From: an uncultured bacterium
Lineage (GTDB): Bacteria; Bacteroidota; Ignavibacteria; Kapaibacteriales; UBA4661
Direction: 5' to 3'
Assembly: GCA_937899715.1 (NCBI GenBank)
Contig: CALCNX010000030.1
Coordinates: forward strand, 62,001 to 126,000
Length of the DNA stretch: 64,000 bases
Made by a program: the position numbers and the translations under genes. The first letter of the stretch is position 1, and every line of letters begins with the position of its first letter. Below the pieces are notes generated by a model. That model ran no database searches. It was not told the DNA's origin and saw nothing but the letters and a program-made list of their open reading frames with translations. This document shows, piece after piece, positions 27,014 to 35,806 of this stretch.

Positions 27014-27808
27014 ATGCGATTTGTTCTAACCTGTCTTTTTACCGTTGTTCTTACCCTCTCGGTCTCTGCTGCTCAAATGCGCGACACCGTAGCCGTACCT
27101 ATTCATACGCCCACACAGCCGCGTGTGTGGCTGACGGTGGAGGTCTTAGAAAAGAAACCCTCGCTGGGCAATAAATCCTCAGCATTCAATGAATTTATTC
27201 CGGTCGTGATTGTGGATAGCGCCACCAACGCCTATCTTTATGCGCTTTCAGGCGAAATGGTTGAAATTGGTAAGCAACGCACGTATTTTGTGAGTGTGGT
27301 GTCGGGCGAGGACAAATCATTTTTGATAGAAGGTTCTCCCGTACAGGTTGTGCGCACGGGCGAACCGCAAAAAGATGATCTCATCTATCAGCGTGAATTT
27401 GTCATTCGTGCCTCTACGCCAGCCGATACATCCGCGTCTATCCCTGAAAATATCGTTGCCGAAGCTCCTTCGCCTAAACCGCTCTTGAAGCCTGATGCCG
27501 CAACGATTTCGTACAAAGCAGATGCGCAAAATGCCTGCCCCTACATCATCCAATTTTGTGCGCTCTCGCTTGAAAAAGATGCGCTCCATATACGCGATGC
27601 CTTGCGTCGTGCTGCTTCCAATGACAAACGTCTCGCGGATGCCCGCGTGGAGCCGTTCTTTGAGAAGGTGCGCAACATACAGTACCAACGCGTTCGTGCA
27701 GGCTGCTTTTCGACTATCACCGAAGCAAAACAAGCAATGGAGACCTTCACGAAGGTTGCGCAAAGCCTCAAACTTGGTGTTGTACCGATTGTGGTCAAGA
27801 CTGAATAA
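27014..27808 (+). CDS. Exported SPOR-like protein
   Basis: The 264-residue product has a signal peptide (about 1-20). The N-terminal half is beta-rich (VWLTVEVLEKK, FIPVVIVDS, FEFVI-type strands) and unrecognised. A proline/alanine-rich linker (about 135-165) joins it to a C-terminal region (about 175-264) with CPYIIQFCALSLEKDA, RVRAGCFSTITEAKQAMETF and a final strand, which fits the SPOR fold that binds denuded septal peptidoglycan. SPOR assignment is moderate because these domains are short and diverse. It is followed by a terminator-like hairpin (27873-27912). Confidence 0.7.
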   Translation: MRFVLTCLFTVVLTLSVSAAQMRDTVAVPIHTPTQPRVWLTVEVLEKKPSLGNKSSAFNEFIPVVIVDSATNAYLYALSGEMVEIGKQRTYFVSVVSGEDKSFLIEGSPVQVVRTGEPQKDDLIYQREFVIRASTPADTSASIPENIVAEAPSPKPLLKPDAATISYKADAQNACPYIIQFCALSLEKDALHIRDALRRAASNDKRLADARVEPFFEKVRNIQYQRVRAGCFSTITEAKQAMETFTKVAQSLKLGVVPIVVKTE

Positions 27809-27872
27809 GCGGCTCCAAGAAAACCGAGCAAAAATAGATTGCCTTAAACACACCGTTTAATCTGACTTAGAA

Positions 27873-27912
27873 GCGCTTGTCGAAATAAAAATCAACAAGT
27901 GCATTTTTTTTT
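27873..27912 (+). terminator. Rho-independent terminator after the SPOR-like gene
   Basis: GCGCTTGT (27873-27880) pairs with ACAAGTGC (27895-27902), with one G-U pair, and is followed by A and nine T. It sits 65 bp after the stop codon. Confidence 0.65.
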
Positions 27913-27924
27913 GCAAAATAAATG

Positions 27925-27955
27925 TTGCAACATTAAAAGTTACAACGTATATTTG
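27925..27955 (+). promoter_or_regulatory. Bacteroidota-type promoter of the first YceI gene
   Basis: TTGC (27925-27928), exactly 19 bp, then TATATTTG (27948-27955), an exact match to TANNTTTG. The start codon is 55 bp downstream. This is the best promoter of this type in the window. Confidence 0.65.
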
Positions 27956-28009
27956 TATCAGATAATCAATTCACATTTCTCTTTCTTACATTTACTGAAA
28001 GTCGTAACG

Positions 28010-28630
28010 ATGAAACGCATGAATATTTTCCTTGGTAGCGCACTCATAGCGCTGGTTGCTTTTTTTGCACAAAGCACAATGGTACAAACTGCAATGGCAC
28101 AGAACTCTTGGTCATTGGATAAAAGCCACTCCAGCTTGAAGTTTGGCGTACAGCACCTTGTGGTATCGGAAGTAGAAGGCTCCTTTAAGAACTTTACTGG
28201 TTCGGTGAAAGCAAAAGACGATACGTTTGCCGATGCACAAATCGAGTTCACCGCAGAGGTAGCCAGCATCAACACCGACGATGAAAAACGCGACGGACAC
28301 CTGAAAAGCGATGATTTCTTCAACGCAGAGAAGTTTCCGCAAATGAAGTTTGTCGGCAAATCCTTCAAAAAAGCTGGCAAAAACAAATACAAATTGACGG
28401 GCGAACTGACCATCCGCGATGTAACGAAGACCGTTACTTTCGATGTTGATTTCGGCGGTGTGGTAAAAGACCCGTGGGGTAATACCAAAGCGGGCTTCAA
28501 AGCAGCAACCTCCATCAATCGCTTTGACTACAATTTGAAATGGAATACCATGCTCGAAGCCGGTGGCGCGGTGGTTGGCAAAGAGATAAAAATCACTGCG
28601 AATATTGAATTGGCAAAAGCAAAAGCGTAA
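28010..28630 (+). CDS. Periplasmic YceI-family protein
   Basis: This 206-residue protein starts at MKRMNIFLGSALIAL, giving a signal peptide cleaved near TAMAQ (about 33). The mature protein is the YceI beta-barrel lipocalin-like fold: WSLDKSHSSLKFGVQHL, EVEGSFKNFTGSV, RDGHLKSDDFFNAEKFPQMKF and LTGELTIRDVTKTVTFDV. YceI proteins bind long isoprenoids or amphiphilic ligands and are linked to stress and to quinone or carotenoid handling. The longer frame from 27899 would overlap its promoter. A second YceI gene lies 79 bp downstream. The two share a nearly identical stretch around RDGHLKSDDFFNA, evidence of tandem duplication. Confidence 0.93.
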   Translation: MKRMNIFLGSALIALVAFFAQSTMVQTAMAQNSWSLDKSHSSLKFGVQHLVVSEVEGSFKNFTGSVKAKDDTFADAQIEFTAEVASINTDDEKRDGHLKSDDFFNAEKFPQMKFVGKSFKKAGKNKYKLTGELTIRDVTKTVTFDVDFGGVVKDPWGNTKAGFKAATSINRFDYNLKWNTMLEAGGAVVGKEIKITANIELAKAKA

Positions 28631-28709
28631 CCACGTAAAAGCGTAATCAAGCAAAAGCTAGTATCATTGTCAATTATCTTCCCTACTCACCTTTCATTAC
28701 ACCACCACA

Positions 28710-29237
28710 ATGGCAACGTACAAAATTGACCCCGCGCACTCTGAGATCACCTTCAAAGTGAAGCACCTGATGATTACAACCGTTACCGGTTCTTTCACCA
28801 AATTTGACGCTACACTTGAGAGCGCTGCGGCGGACTTCAGCGATGCGAAAATCACCTTTGAGGCTGATGTGAACAGCATTTCGACCAACAACGAGCAACG
28901 CGACGGACACCTGAAAAGCGACGATTTCTTCAACGCCGCTCAGTTTCCCGCCTTGCGCTTTGTTTCGACCGGTATTGAGAAAAAAAGCGATGATTCGTAC
29001 ATCATCGTTGGCAATCTGACCATCCGCGATAAAACGCATGCTGTGAGCCTAAAAACACATTACGGTGGCACCGTTACCGACCCTTACGGTCAAGTAAAAG
29101 CAGGTTTTGAGTTGGAAGGCGTTATCAACCGTAAGGATTTTGGTTTGATGTGGAGCGCTACCACCGAAGCGGGCGGCATCGTCGTCAGCGATGAGGTGAA
29201 ACTCTTCCTGAACGTTCAAATGGTCAAAGCAGCGTAA
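28710..29237 (+). CDS. Cytosolic YceI-family protein
   Basis: The 175 residues are a complete YceI domain with no signal peptide: MATYKIDPAHSEITFKVKHL, VTGSFTKFDATL, RDGHLKSDDFFNAAQFPALRF, VGNLTIRDKTHAVSL. It should fold in the cytosol unless a non-classical route exists. It is a tandem copy of the upstream periplasmic YceI gene, but one copy kept and one lacks the export signal, so the pair covers both compartments. The family ligand is a long-chain isoprenoid or fatty amphiphile; which one is unknown. A strong terminator follows 62 bp later. Confidence 0.92.
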   Translation: MATYKIDPAHSEITFKVKHLMITTVTGSFTKFDATLESAAADFSDAKITFEADVNSISTNNEQRDGHLKSDDFFNAAQFPALRFVSTGIEKKSDDSYIIVGNLTIRDKTHAVSLKTHYGGTVTDPYGQVKAGFELEGVINRKDFGLMWSATTEAGGIVVSDEVKLFLNVQMVKAA

Positions 29238-29299
29238 TTGCTTCGCTATCACCCCGACCTTCTTGAGTGATAGCCGTTGAATAATAATCATACAAATAC

Positions 29300-29346
29300 A
29301 AAACCGCCGGACAGCGCTCACCACAGCAGTTCCGGCGGTTTTTTTA
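29300..29346. terminator. Strong rho-independent terminator, possibly bidirectional
   Basis: AAAACCGCCGGA (29300-29311) and TCCGGCGGTTTT (29331-29342) form a perfect 12-bp stem with a T tract on the plus side and A-rich DNA on the other. It ends the YceI genes and could also end the converging porin operon. Confidence 0.85.
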
Positions 29347-29385
29347 TTGGTATCTTTCGTATCTGTTCAGATGACAGCGTGTGGT

Positions 29386-29519
29386 GAACGCGGACAGCGC
29401 GGATTTGGCGGATACGCGCAGATTTTTGAAGACGATGATAACGACGGATGCTTGACCTATCCGCTTTCCCATCAGAAACTAATCCGTTATTATCCGCCAA
29501 ATCTGCGCTATCTGCGTTC
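29386..29519. repeat. Intergenic inverted-repeat element (134 bp)
   Basis: The left end (29386-29414, GAACGCGGACAGCGCGGATT then TGGCGGATA) is matched by the complement of the right end (29491-29519) with three mismatches over 29 bp. GGATTTGGCGGAT-type arms of this kind recur in intergenic DNA of FCB bacteria as I remember them. No gene lies inside. It fills most of the gap between the YceI terminator and the porin gene. Confidence 0.7.
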
Positions 29520-29565
29520 TTTCAAGAAACACCCGAAAGTTATCGTTTTCCTTGATTCAATGTCT

Positions 29566-30801
29566 CTACAACCCCAATTCCACCTGAAACCGCAGTATCC
29601 ACGTTGCCTGCTCTGCGGCACTTGCACGCAGGATATTATAGGTCAAATCTGTTTGTGCTTTCACACGATGCCCGTTGAGAAAGCGCGTGAAACAGAGCGT
29701 GTATTGGGTTTGTCCGGGCACGAATGGCTTTACCTCCGCAATAGGCTCCACTGAGGAGTAACGCAGCGCGGCTTCCCAATTTTCCGCAAACATATATCCC
29801 GCCTGTATATTCAAGCCCGTACCCGCAAAAGCAGCACGGACGCTTGTGCCATCGCGTGTAACAGGATCGTCAGTGAGCCGCTGCGAATACTCGCCATAGA
29901 CTGAAATGCCTCGATACTTGAAGATGCCATCCAGAAAATAACTGTCCATTGTGCGCTGTGCGTAGAGCGGCAGCCCGATTGTGCCACCTGTCCGCGTTGC
30001 TTTTTCGTTGTGCGACACCACGCCTGCGATGTAGAGTTTTGGCGTTTTCTCGAAGGCAAGATCGCTGACATAATAATCACCGTTATTCGTAAAACTGCCA
30101 AAGGGAAAGAAGGAGAGTCGCGCGGTGTACATGAGACCAGACAATGCACGAAGCGGGTTGCGTCCCTCGCCGGTGGTGAGCGCCACACGGAGGCTTGCGC
30201 GAGGGTCGGTGTCGATATTAGCGCCGAATGTGTGAGAATAATACGCATTCAAGCCGACATCGCGGTCAAGATTGAACGTGCGGTTCACCAGAGAGCGGTC
30301 AACGAACTGCTGCTCGCCCGATGAAATCACACGTTCGCGATTGCCCGGCAATTTCCCCAAACCAAAACCGACGTGAAAATTGGGCAGAAAGCGGTAGGTT
30401 ATCATCGCATCGCGCAGAACATTGAAAAACTGCGTATTGTCGAAGTCTGCATCGCCGCGTGTGAAACCGAGTTGGAGCAAGAACGTTAAGCGCGGGTCAA
30501 CAACAAAGCCATTCAAGCGCAGACGCACACGCCGAATAAGAAACTGTGCGTCATTGATGGCAAGGTCGCTTGCCGAGACGGTTTCCAGTGAGGCTTGGTT
30601 TTGCATTCGGAGGCGCAGAGTGAGCATCATGGAACTGTCCGCCGCCAAAAAGTTAATGCCGCCCCGCAACCACATACGATCGCCATTTTCGCTTATGTCT
30701 TCTTGCGCCTGCAAGGGAAGATGTGTAGCGAGAAAAAAGAGTGCTAAAAGAGCAAGAATGTAGCTATAAAGCACACGGTGGGGCAGAAATTTGTTCAGCA
30801 T
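29566..30801 (-). CDS. OprO/OprP-like outer-membrane porin
   Basis: The mature 411-residue protein starts at MLNKFLPHRVLYSYI (ATG 30799-30801), with a signal peptide ending near PLQAQ (about 32). Beta-strand pairs with aromatic girdles (FLLQLGFTRGDADF, ITYRFLPNFHVGFGLGKLPG, NAYYSHTFG, YISVYGEYSQRL) and the FNLDRDVGLNAYY block fit the phosphate-selective porin O/P family. It ends in FQVELGL rather than a clear terminal Phe. Its ATG overlaps the stop of the upstream GT-C gene (TAATG), so it is translated by coupling. Phosphate or pyrophosphate uptake is the family role; here a sugar-linked role is equally possible. Confidence 0.82.
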   Translation of the reverse strand: MLNKFLPHRVLYSYILALLALFFLATHLPLQAQEDISENGDRMWLRGGINFLAADSSMMLTLRLRMQNQASLETVSASDLAINDAQFLIRRVRLRLNGFVVDPRLTFLLQLGFTRGDADFDNTQFFNVLRDAMITYRFLPNFHVGFGLGKLPGNRERVISSGEQQFVDRSLVNRTFNLDRDVGLNAYYSHTFGANIDTDPRASLRVALTTGEGRNPLRALSGLMYTARLSFFPFGSFTNNGDYYVSDLAFEKTPKLYIAGVVSHNEKATRTGGTIGLPLYAQRTMDSYFLDGIFKYRGISVYGEYSQRLTDDPVTRDGTSVRAAFAGTGLNIQAGYMFAENWEAALRYSSVEPIAEVKPFVPGQTQYTLCFTRFLNGHRVKAQTDLTYNILRASAAEQATWILRFQVELGL

Positions 30802-32183
30802 TATGTAGTATTTTTGCGATGGAACCGTTGCCGGAATAATTGGCGGAGTTGGAATGCGCCTAGCCCTGTGAGCGGCAGCAACCCCGAAAATACATACACC
30901 CGGTAACGTGGCAAAACAAATGTGAGAGCAAAAATTCCTGTGTAAAAGAGAATGTATGTTCCGTACAACAGTATTGCTCCGTCTTTCATTTGTTTGCCAT
31001 GTAAATTCCACAGTGCCCAAGCACCGAACCAAATCAGGATACTGAACGTAAGCATCGAAACAATATAAGGCAGTTTTTGGCTTTGTGGATTGTAAAGGTC
31101 GTGAATCCAGAGGAAAACGATTTTTTGTCCGGCAAGTGATAGCGCTTGTGTAGGCTGCTCACACATGAATTTAAGAGCTTCGCGCTTCATAATTTCATTT
31201 GCTCGTAGCTCAAAATCGTTGGCATAGGGAATAGCATCAAACTCGCGTGTGAGGTTGATATTGCTTGAATCCGCAAGTATAGAACAGTACCATGAACCAT
31301 CTTTTTTCCACGCTGCACCCGTTGCATCAGGATTATTACCTCGCCAAATCTCGAACCACGGGCGGCTTACAATCGGTACGACCTTCCCAAATACTGTGTA
31401 ATTGCGCACCATCCACGGCGCGATAACAAGCAGCGCCAGAACACAACCGACAGCGGACGACATGAGAAAGCGCCAATTCTTGAATTGCCATGTAGCCACA
31501 AGCCCCGTCAGCAGCATCATTCCCATACCCAACACCAAAAATTCGCTTCTGAGAAGCATCTGTACTCCGGCAAATGCTCCCGCCGCAAGCAAATACTTCA
31601 TGTTTTGGTGCCGGAGGGTGAGCAATAGCATCCAGAAGAACATCAAAAAGACAAGTTGATACAAACTTGAGCCGGAGTAGGTTACGACTGCGTACGCGGC
31701 AGGCAGAAAAAACGTAGCCATGAGTGCACTGAGCCGTGCAGGCTTCTCAGTGTTATCAACGCTTGCACCAAGAAGAAGCGTACACCGATAGACCACAAGG
31801 GGAATAAGGGTACTCCACAGCACATTGAGCAGCATCAACATTGAGGCGGCAGTGGGCGTTTCTCCAAATAATCGAAAAGCGTAATAGACGATATAGGTTT
31901 GCAACGGCGGTTGCCATGCGCCTTCGTAGGGGGGCGGCAGGTGCGCCTCGACCATAGCCTTGCGCATCGGTTCAATAGGCACGTAGGTAAGCCAGTGCAT
32001 TCCGTAGCCGTGCCCATGCAGCATATTGGAAGCGATTGCACCCATTTCATACATTTCAGGATTCACGGGGTCGCCCCAAAGCAGCATCAATGCTAGACGA
32101 ATGACAAGAGCAATGGCAGTAACGACCCAAAGAAATCGCTGCCGAGAAGAATCGAAGACAAAGGCAAAGAGTGATGCTATCAT
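30801..32183 (-). CDS. GT-C glycosyltransferase, PMT/ArnT-like (GT39 type)
   Basis: This 460-residue membrane enzyme has about eleven hydrophobic segments. The first loop carries the motif NPEMYEMGAIASNMLHGHGY, the acidic site of PMT/ArnT-like enzymes, and QPPLQTYIVYYAFRLFGETP follows. These enzymes take a sugar from polyprenyl phosphate and add it to lipid, glycan or protein on the outer side of the inner membrane. A DPM1-like GT2, able to make such a donor, ends 18 bp upstream, and a homologous GT-C gene lies beyond it. Its stop codon overlaps the porin start. The accepted sugar and acceptor are unknown. Confidence 0.85.
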   Translation of the reverse strand: MIASLFAFVFDSSRQRFLWVVTAIALVIRLALMLLWGDPVNPEMYEMGAIASNMLHGHGYGMHWLTYVPIEPMRKAMVEAHLPPPYEGAWQPPLQTYIVYYAFRLFGETPTAASMLMLLNVLWSTLIPLVVYRCTLLLGASVDNTEKPARLSALMATFFLPAAYAVVTYSGSSLYQLVFLMFFWMLLLTLRHQNMKYLLAAGAFAGVQMLLRSEFLVLGMGMMLLTGLVATWQFKNWRFLMSSAVGCVLALLVIAPWMVRNYTVFGKVVPIVSRPWFEIWRGNNPDATGAAWKKDGSWYCSILADSSNINLTREFDAIPYANDFELRANEIMKREALKFMCEQPTQALSLAGQKIVFLWIHDLYNPQSQKLPYIVSMLTFSILIWFGAWALWNLHGKQMKDGAILLYGTYILFYTGIFALTFVLPRYRVYVFSGLLPLTGLGAFQLRQLFRQRFHRKNTT

Positions 32184-32200
32184 GCGGTGTGTAGGGAGAG

Positions 32201-32914
32201 TTACGCAAAAAGATTATACTTGATAATACACTTCAGCGCCGAAAAACCATCTTTCCACGTGATTTTTTTGCCTTCAGCGTAGGTGCGTCCGTTGTAGGAA
32301 ATGCCGACTTCATAGATTTTACAAGACCCCTCGCGTGCTAACCGTGCAACTTTTGCCGTAATCTCCGGCTCAAATCCAAAGCGATTCTCTTGAATGGTAA
32401 TTTGCCGAATGATGCCGCTCCGAAAGACCTTGTAACAGGTTTCCATATCCGTCAGGTTAATATCGGTCATCATGTTCGAGAGTAGCGTGAGGAATTTATT
32501 GCCCACAGAGTGCCAATAATATAGCACACGATGCGGCTCGCCACCCGCGAAGCGTGAACCAAAGACCACATCTGCCTTGCCGTCGAGGATTGGTTGCAAG
32601 AGTTTAGGATAATCAGCAGGGTCGTACTCAAAATCAGCATCTTGGATGAGCATAATGTCGCCTGTTGCCTTGCTGAAGCCTGTGCGCAGGGCAGCACCTT
32701 TGCCTTGGTTGACATCGTGATGAAATACCCGCACAGTATCGTGATGTACATAGCGCTCCAGTTCTTTTGCCGTAGCGTCTTTGGAACAATCATTGACCAC
32801 AACGACTTCACGCTCAAGTCCCAGAAAGGAGACATCACTTGCTAGAACGCGCTCCAGTGCAGTGTGTATGTAGCGCTCTTCGTTGTACACCGGAATAACA
32901 ATGGAAAGTTTCAT
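32201..32914 (-). CDS. DPM1/GtrB-like polyprenyl-phosphate glycosyltransferase (GT2)
   Basis: The 237 residues are a single GT2 domain: LSIVIPVYNEERYI, VVVNDCSKDATAKEL, LIQDADFEYDPADYPKL with the DXD site (QDAD), and FGSRFAGG. The C-terminal GISYNGRTYAEGKKITWKDG is the hallmark of dolichol/polyprenyl-phosphate hexose synthases without membrane helices. The start MKLSIVIPVYN (32914) follows a weak GGAG (32924-32927 on the minus strand); the longer frame from 32989 would overlap the upstream gene. It sits between two GT-C genes, giving a donor-plus-transferase set like ArnC-ArnT or GtrB-GtrII. Confidence 0.9.
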   Translation of the reverse strand: MKLSIVIPVYNEERYIHTALERVLASDVSFLGLEREVVVVNDCSKDATAKELERYVHHDTVRVFHHDVNQGKGAALRTGFSKATGDIMLIQDADFEYDPADYPKLLQPILDGKADVVFGSRFAGGEPHRVLYYWHSVGNKFLTLLSNMMTDINLTDMETCYKVFRSGIIRQITIQENRFGFEPEITAKVARLAREGSCKIYEVGISYNGRTYAEGKKITWKDGFSALKCIIKYNLFA

Positions 32915-32942
32915 GGAGAGAAAAGGAGATAATGAGAAAAAA

Positions 32943-34286
32943 TTATTTGAAGCGATTGGGTAATAAACGCCATACACCAATACCAACAAAGGGCAGCAAA
33001 AGAGAAATAAAATATACCTGATACCGAACCATATAAAACGTTACTCCGAAAATGCCCGTATAGTAGGCATATATCAACGATAGGCACACGATAATAGCGT
33101 ACTGGTCTCTGCGAAGAATCCCAGCCCGCCATCTCAAAGCAATTCCTACAATAGCAAAAAACGTCCACGGCAATAGAGATAGAAGATAAATAGGGTGGCG
33201 CGTCTTGGGATAGAACATATCAAAAGTCCAAATTTCTACTGCTTTTAAGGCGGTCATCACAACGGTATGAGCAGGATTTGCTTTCATATAAGAAAGTGCC
33301 TCATCTTTAAAAACATCGTCTGCACGAACTTCAAATTTTTGATCGTATGGTAGAGAATCAAGCCGCATCATCAAACGGCGATTAAGGAGAGTATCGCCGG
33401 CTGTTAAATCCCCCGGTTGCCCATGTACACGGTACAAACTGCCTTCAAATAAAATATTATTTCCCCGCCAAACCTCATGCCAAGGGCGGCTCACTGTCGG
33501 CATGAAACGTCCAAAAAGTAGATAATTTCGGTATGTCCACGGGCTCAGTACTGCAATAAGGATACCGATAGTGAAGGTAATATTCAGTGCTATTGCTCGC
33601 AAAGGATACTTGCGTTTATACCAAACAATCCCAACTATACACAGCAGAATCCCACTCAAGAGAATGGCTTCGCTTCGTGCCCACGACCATGCCCCAAAAC
33701 TAAGCCCCAATAATAGGCTCGTTTTCCGATTCATCATCGTGAGGGCATTGATGAGAGCAAGAATGCTCCATAAGCCGATGGCAATAAAAATTGTCGTACC
33801 GAACAATTTGACAACTGTTTGTGCACCCGGCAAAAACAGTGCGCAGCTTATGGCACTAAGCCGTGCAGCAGCTTCATGACTAATGTTTTTGCTTATTGCA
33901 TATACAATAAGCACTGTACCAGCCCCGACAACACAATTAAATAAACTGAGCACCAGTAATGCGGTCTTGGTTTCTCCAAAGAGACAATAGGTAAAATAGA
34001 GCAAGTATGGATTTAATGGTGGCTGGTTTGCACTTAGGAATGTTGGTGCTATAGCCATTACTTGCCTTCGCTCCGATAAAAGCGAAGTGTAGATATATAA
34101 AGCATGATAGGAAAAACCATGCCCTGAATAAAGATTGTGCGCAATTCCTCCATGTTCATATAATTCATCATTCTTAGGAAGACCTGTCACTGCAAGCGCT
34201 GCAAGACGAATGGCAAATGCGAGAACAACGGCAGCCAAACAGAATTGCCGCTTTGAGCTATGCACAAGAATATGCTTCACGTTCAT
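32943..34286 (-). CDS. GT-C glycosyltransferase, PMT/ArnT-like, paralogue of 30801-32183
   Basis: This 447-residue membrane enzyme mirrors the downstream GT-C gene: KNDELYEHGGIAHNLYSGHG at the first loop, then QPPLNPYLLYFTYCLFGETK, then a run of hydrophobic segments. The two proteins are clear paralogues with different acidic-site residues (NPEMYEMG against NDELYEHG), suggesting two sugar transfers with a shared donor type. It is the first gene of the tight minus-strand group 34286-29566. CAAATATA on the plus strand (34444-34451), TATATTTG on the minus strand, is a candidate -7 box 158 bp upstream, without a matching -33. Confidence 0.85.
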   Translation of the reverse strand: MNVKHILVHSSKRQFCLAAVVLAFAIRLAALAVTGLPKNDELYEHGGIAHNLYSGHGFSYHALYIYTSLLSERRQVMAIAPTFLSANQPPLNPYLLYFTYCLFGETKTALLVLSLFNCVVGAGTVLIVYAISKNISHEAAARLSAISCALFLPGAQTVVKLFGTTIFIAIGLWSILALINALTMMNRKTSLLLGLSFGAWSWARSEAILLSGILLCIVGIVWYKRKYPLRAIALNITFTIGILIAVLSPWTYRNYLLFGRFMPTVSRPWHEVWRGNNILFEGSLYRVHGQPGDLTAGDTLLNRRLMMRLDSLPYDQKFEVRADDVFKDEALSYMKANPAHTVVMTALKAVEIWTFDMFYPKTRHPIYLLSLLPWTFFAIVGIALRWRAGILRRDQYAIIVCLSLIYAYYTGIFGVTFYMVRYQVYFISLLLPFVGIGVWRLLPNRFK

Positions 34287-34519
34287 AGGTTTACATTTTT
34301 AATTTTTACACAACAGCATTACATCGTCGCATTTTTACCCATACACTAAGGCTTTATGTTATTAAGTGGCAGAAGAAAAAGCATGAGGATAAGCACTATC
34401 AAATTACAAAAAACATACTCTCCTGAATAGTGCAGGAAAGTCACAAATATATCTGACGAAAAGTCATATCGACTTGATCTCAATAGCTGATTCTTATTAG
34501 GTGGGGAGGTTCTATCACA

Positions 34520-35755
34520 CTAAGATTTTAGGGAAGAAAAAGCATCGGTCTTGCGTAGGCTAATAATACGTTTTCCCATTTCAATGCCCGGTCGTTCAAT
34601 TACAATGTGGGTCAAACTGCATAGAAGAACAATACAAACTGCTACAACTAACAGCATAGCAATAAATACGGATGGTTGTACTGTACCAAACGTAAGTTTG
34701 GTAAATAGGTATTGACCGCCAAACCAAAGTACCAGACCATGCAGCAGATATATGCCGTAGCTGATTTCACCGAGCCAGAGTATAGATTGAGGACGTAATA
34801 AGCCCCAAAGTGTATTGTCCGCTGCAACAATAGTGAAGAATAATGTTAAAGGTATAAATGCGGCGGGAGAAGTTGCTGAAGGTGAAAAAAATAACACGTA
34901 TAGTAGTGCACAAAAAGCAACCCCATTCATAGCCGGATGTCTCATAAAAGACTTTACTTGCTGGTGGCGTACGCTATATGAAGCAATAATTCCGCCTAAA
35001 AAGCTAATGCAATGTTTGGCATCAAGCCGTTGTGCGGGATCAAAATAGATAATGAAAGTAATGAGGAAAATACCTATTAAAAGTGCTACCCCGTCTCTAT
35101 GAGTTTTAGAAACCACGAGCAGCGATACCAAAAATACGAGATAAAATAGCCACTCATACCGCAATGACCACGCTACAGACGCAATAAATAAGGCTGTGCC
35201 GGGTACTTGATTGATATCGGGCATTGAAAATGTTAGCCATCGTAAACATTGCCTAACGGTGGTTAGCAGAGGTTCTTGGGGCTCCCAGCCTTGTAAGGCA
35301 AAGACTATGGCGATGATGACACCAAGCATGAAAAAATATAAGGGATAAATTCGCCATAATCTCCCAATAATAAAATTTTGCCAATACCCTCTCAGATGTG
35401 ATGAGCGAGATTGAAATTCGATAAGTTTAGTCCAAAAAAGAAAACCTGTCATCATAAAAAACAAGGTAACGCATACTTCTCCAAGTAACATATAGAAATG
35501 TGACTTCGGAAACATCCATTTGCCCTGTGTGATATAGACCCACGTGATTGCTACATGACTAGCAAATACCCCGACGGCAAGATAACCACGTAAGCCATCA
35601 AGAGCATGAAATCGTGCTGATGTTGTAGAAGAGGCAACCAAACCACGAATTGTTGAGTTGTATCGTATGAGCAGTGTAGAAGTTGCTACTGTTACTAGAT
35701 ATATCACTACGGTTAATAAAGGACTGCTTAAGGCTAAAAGTGCGGCTGATTCCAT
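34520..35755 (-). CDS. Acyltransferase 3 family (OafA/YrhL-like) membrane protein
   Basis: This 411-residue protein has about ten hydrophobic segments and the acyltransferase-3 landmark RFHALDGLRGYLAVGVFASH near residue 55, then FFMMTGFLFWTK and SYGIYLLHGLVLWF near the end. Such enzymes O-acetylate or O-acylate surface sugars such as O-antigen. I start at ATG 35755 (MESAALL); the frame extends to a TTG at 35803 with no ribosome site. It lies 51 bp behind a glycosyltransferase in the same directon and is AT-richer than the flanking genes, so it may have been acquired by transfer. Confidence 0.88.
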   Translation of the reverse strand: MESAALLALSSPLLTVVIYLVTVATSTLLIRYNSTIRGLVASSTTSARFHALDGLRGYLAVGVFASHVAITWVYITQGKWMFPKSHFYMLLGEVCVTLFFMMTGFLFWTKLIEFQSRSSHLRGYWQNFIIGRLWRIYPLYFFMLGVIIAIVFALQGWEPQEPLLTTVRQCLRWLTFSMPDINQVPGTALFIASVAWSLRYEWLFYLVFLVSLLVVSKTHRDGVALLIGIFLITFIIYFDPAQRLDAKHCISFLGGIIASYSVRHQQVKSFMRHPAMNGVAFCALLYVLFFSPSATSPAAFIPLTLFFTIVAADNTLWGLLRPQSILWLGEISYGIYLLHGLVLWFGGQYLFTKLTFGTVQPSVFIAMLLVVAVCIVLLCSLTHIVIERPGIEMGKRIISLRKTDAFSSLKS

Positions 35756-35806
35756 AGAGTAACGATAAACTTTCCTGAATACAGAGATATAGCTTTCTTG
35801 CAATGA

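Noticed and set aside
29351..29358. TATCTTTC box resembling the -7 promoter element
   Set aside because: It sits in the T tract of a terminator with no -33 box and no plus-strand gene downstream.
29347..29754. 135-residue plus-strand frame
   Set aside because: It runs through the inverted-repeat element and antisense to the porin; it has no family signal.
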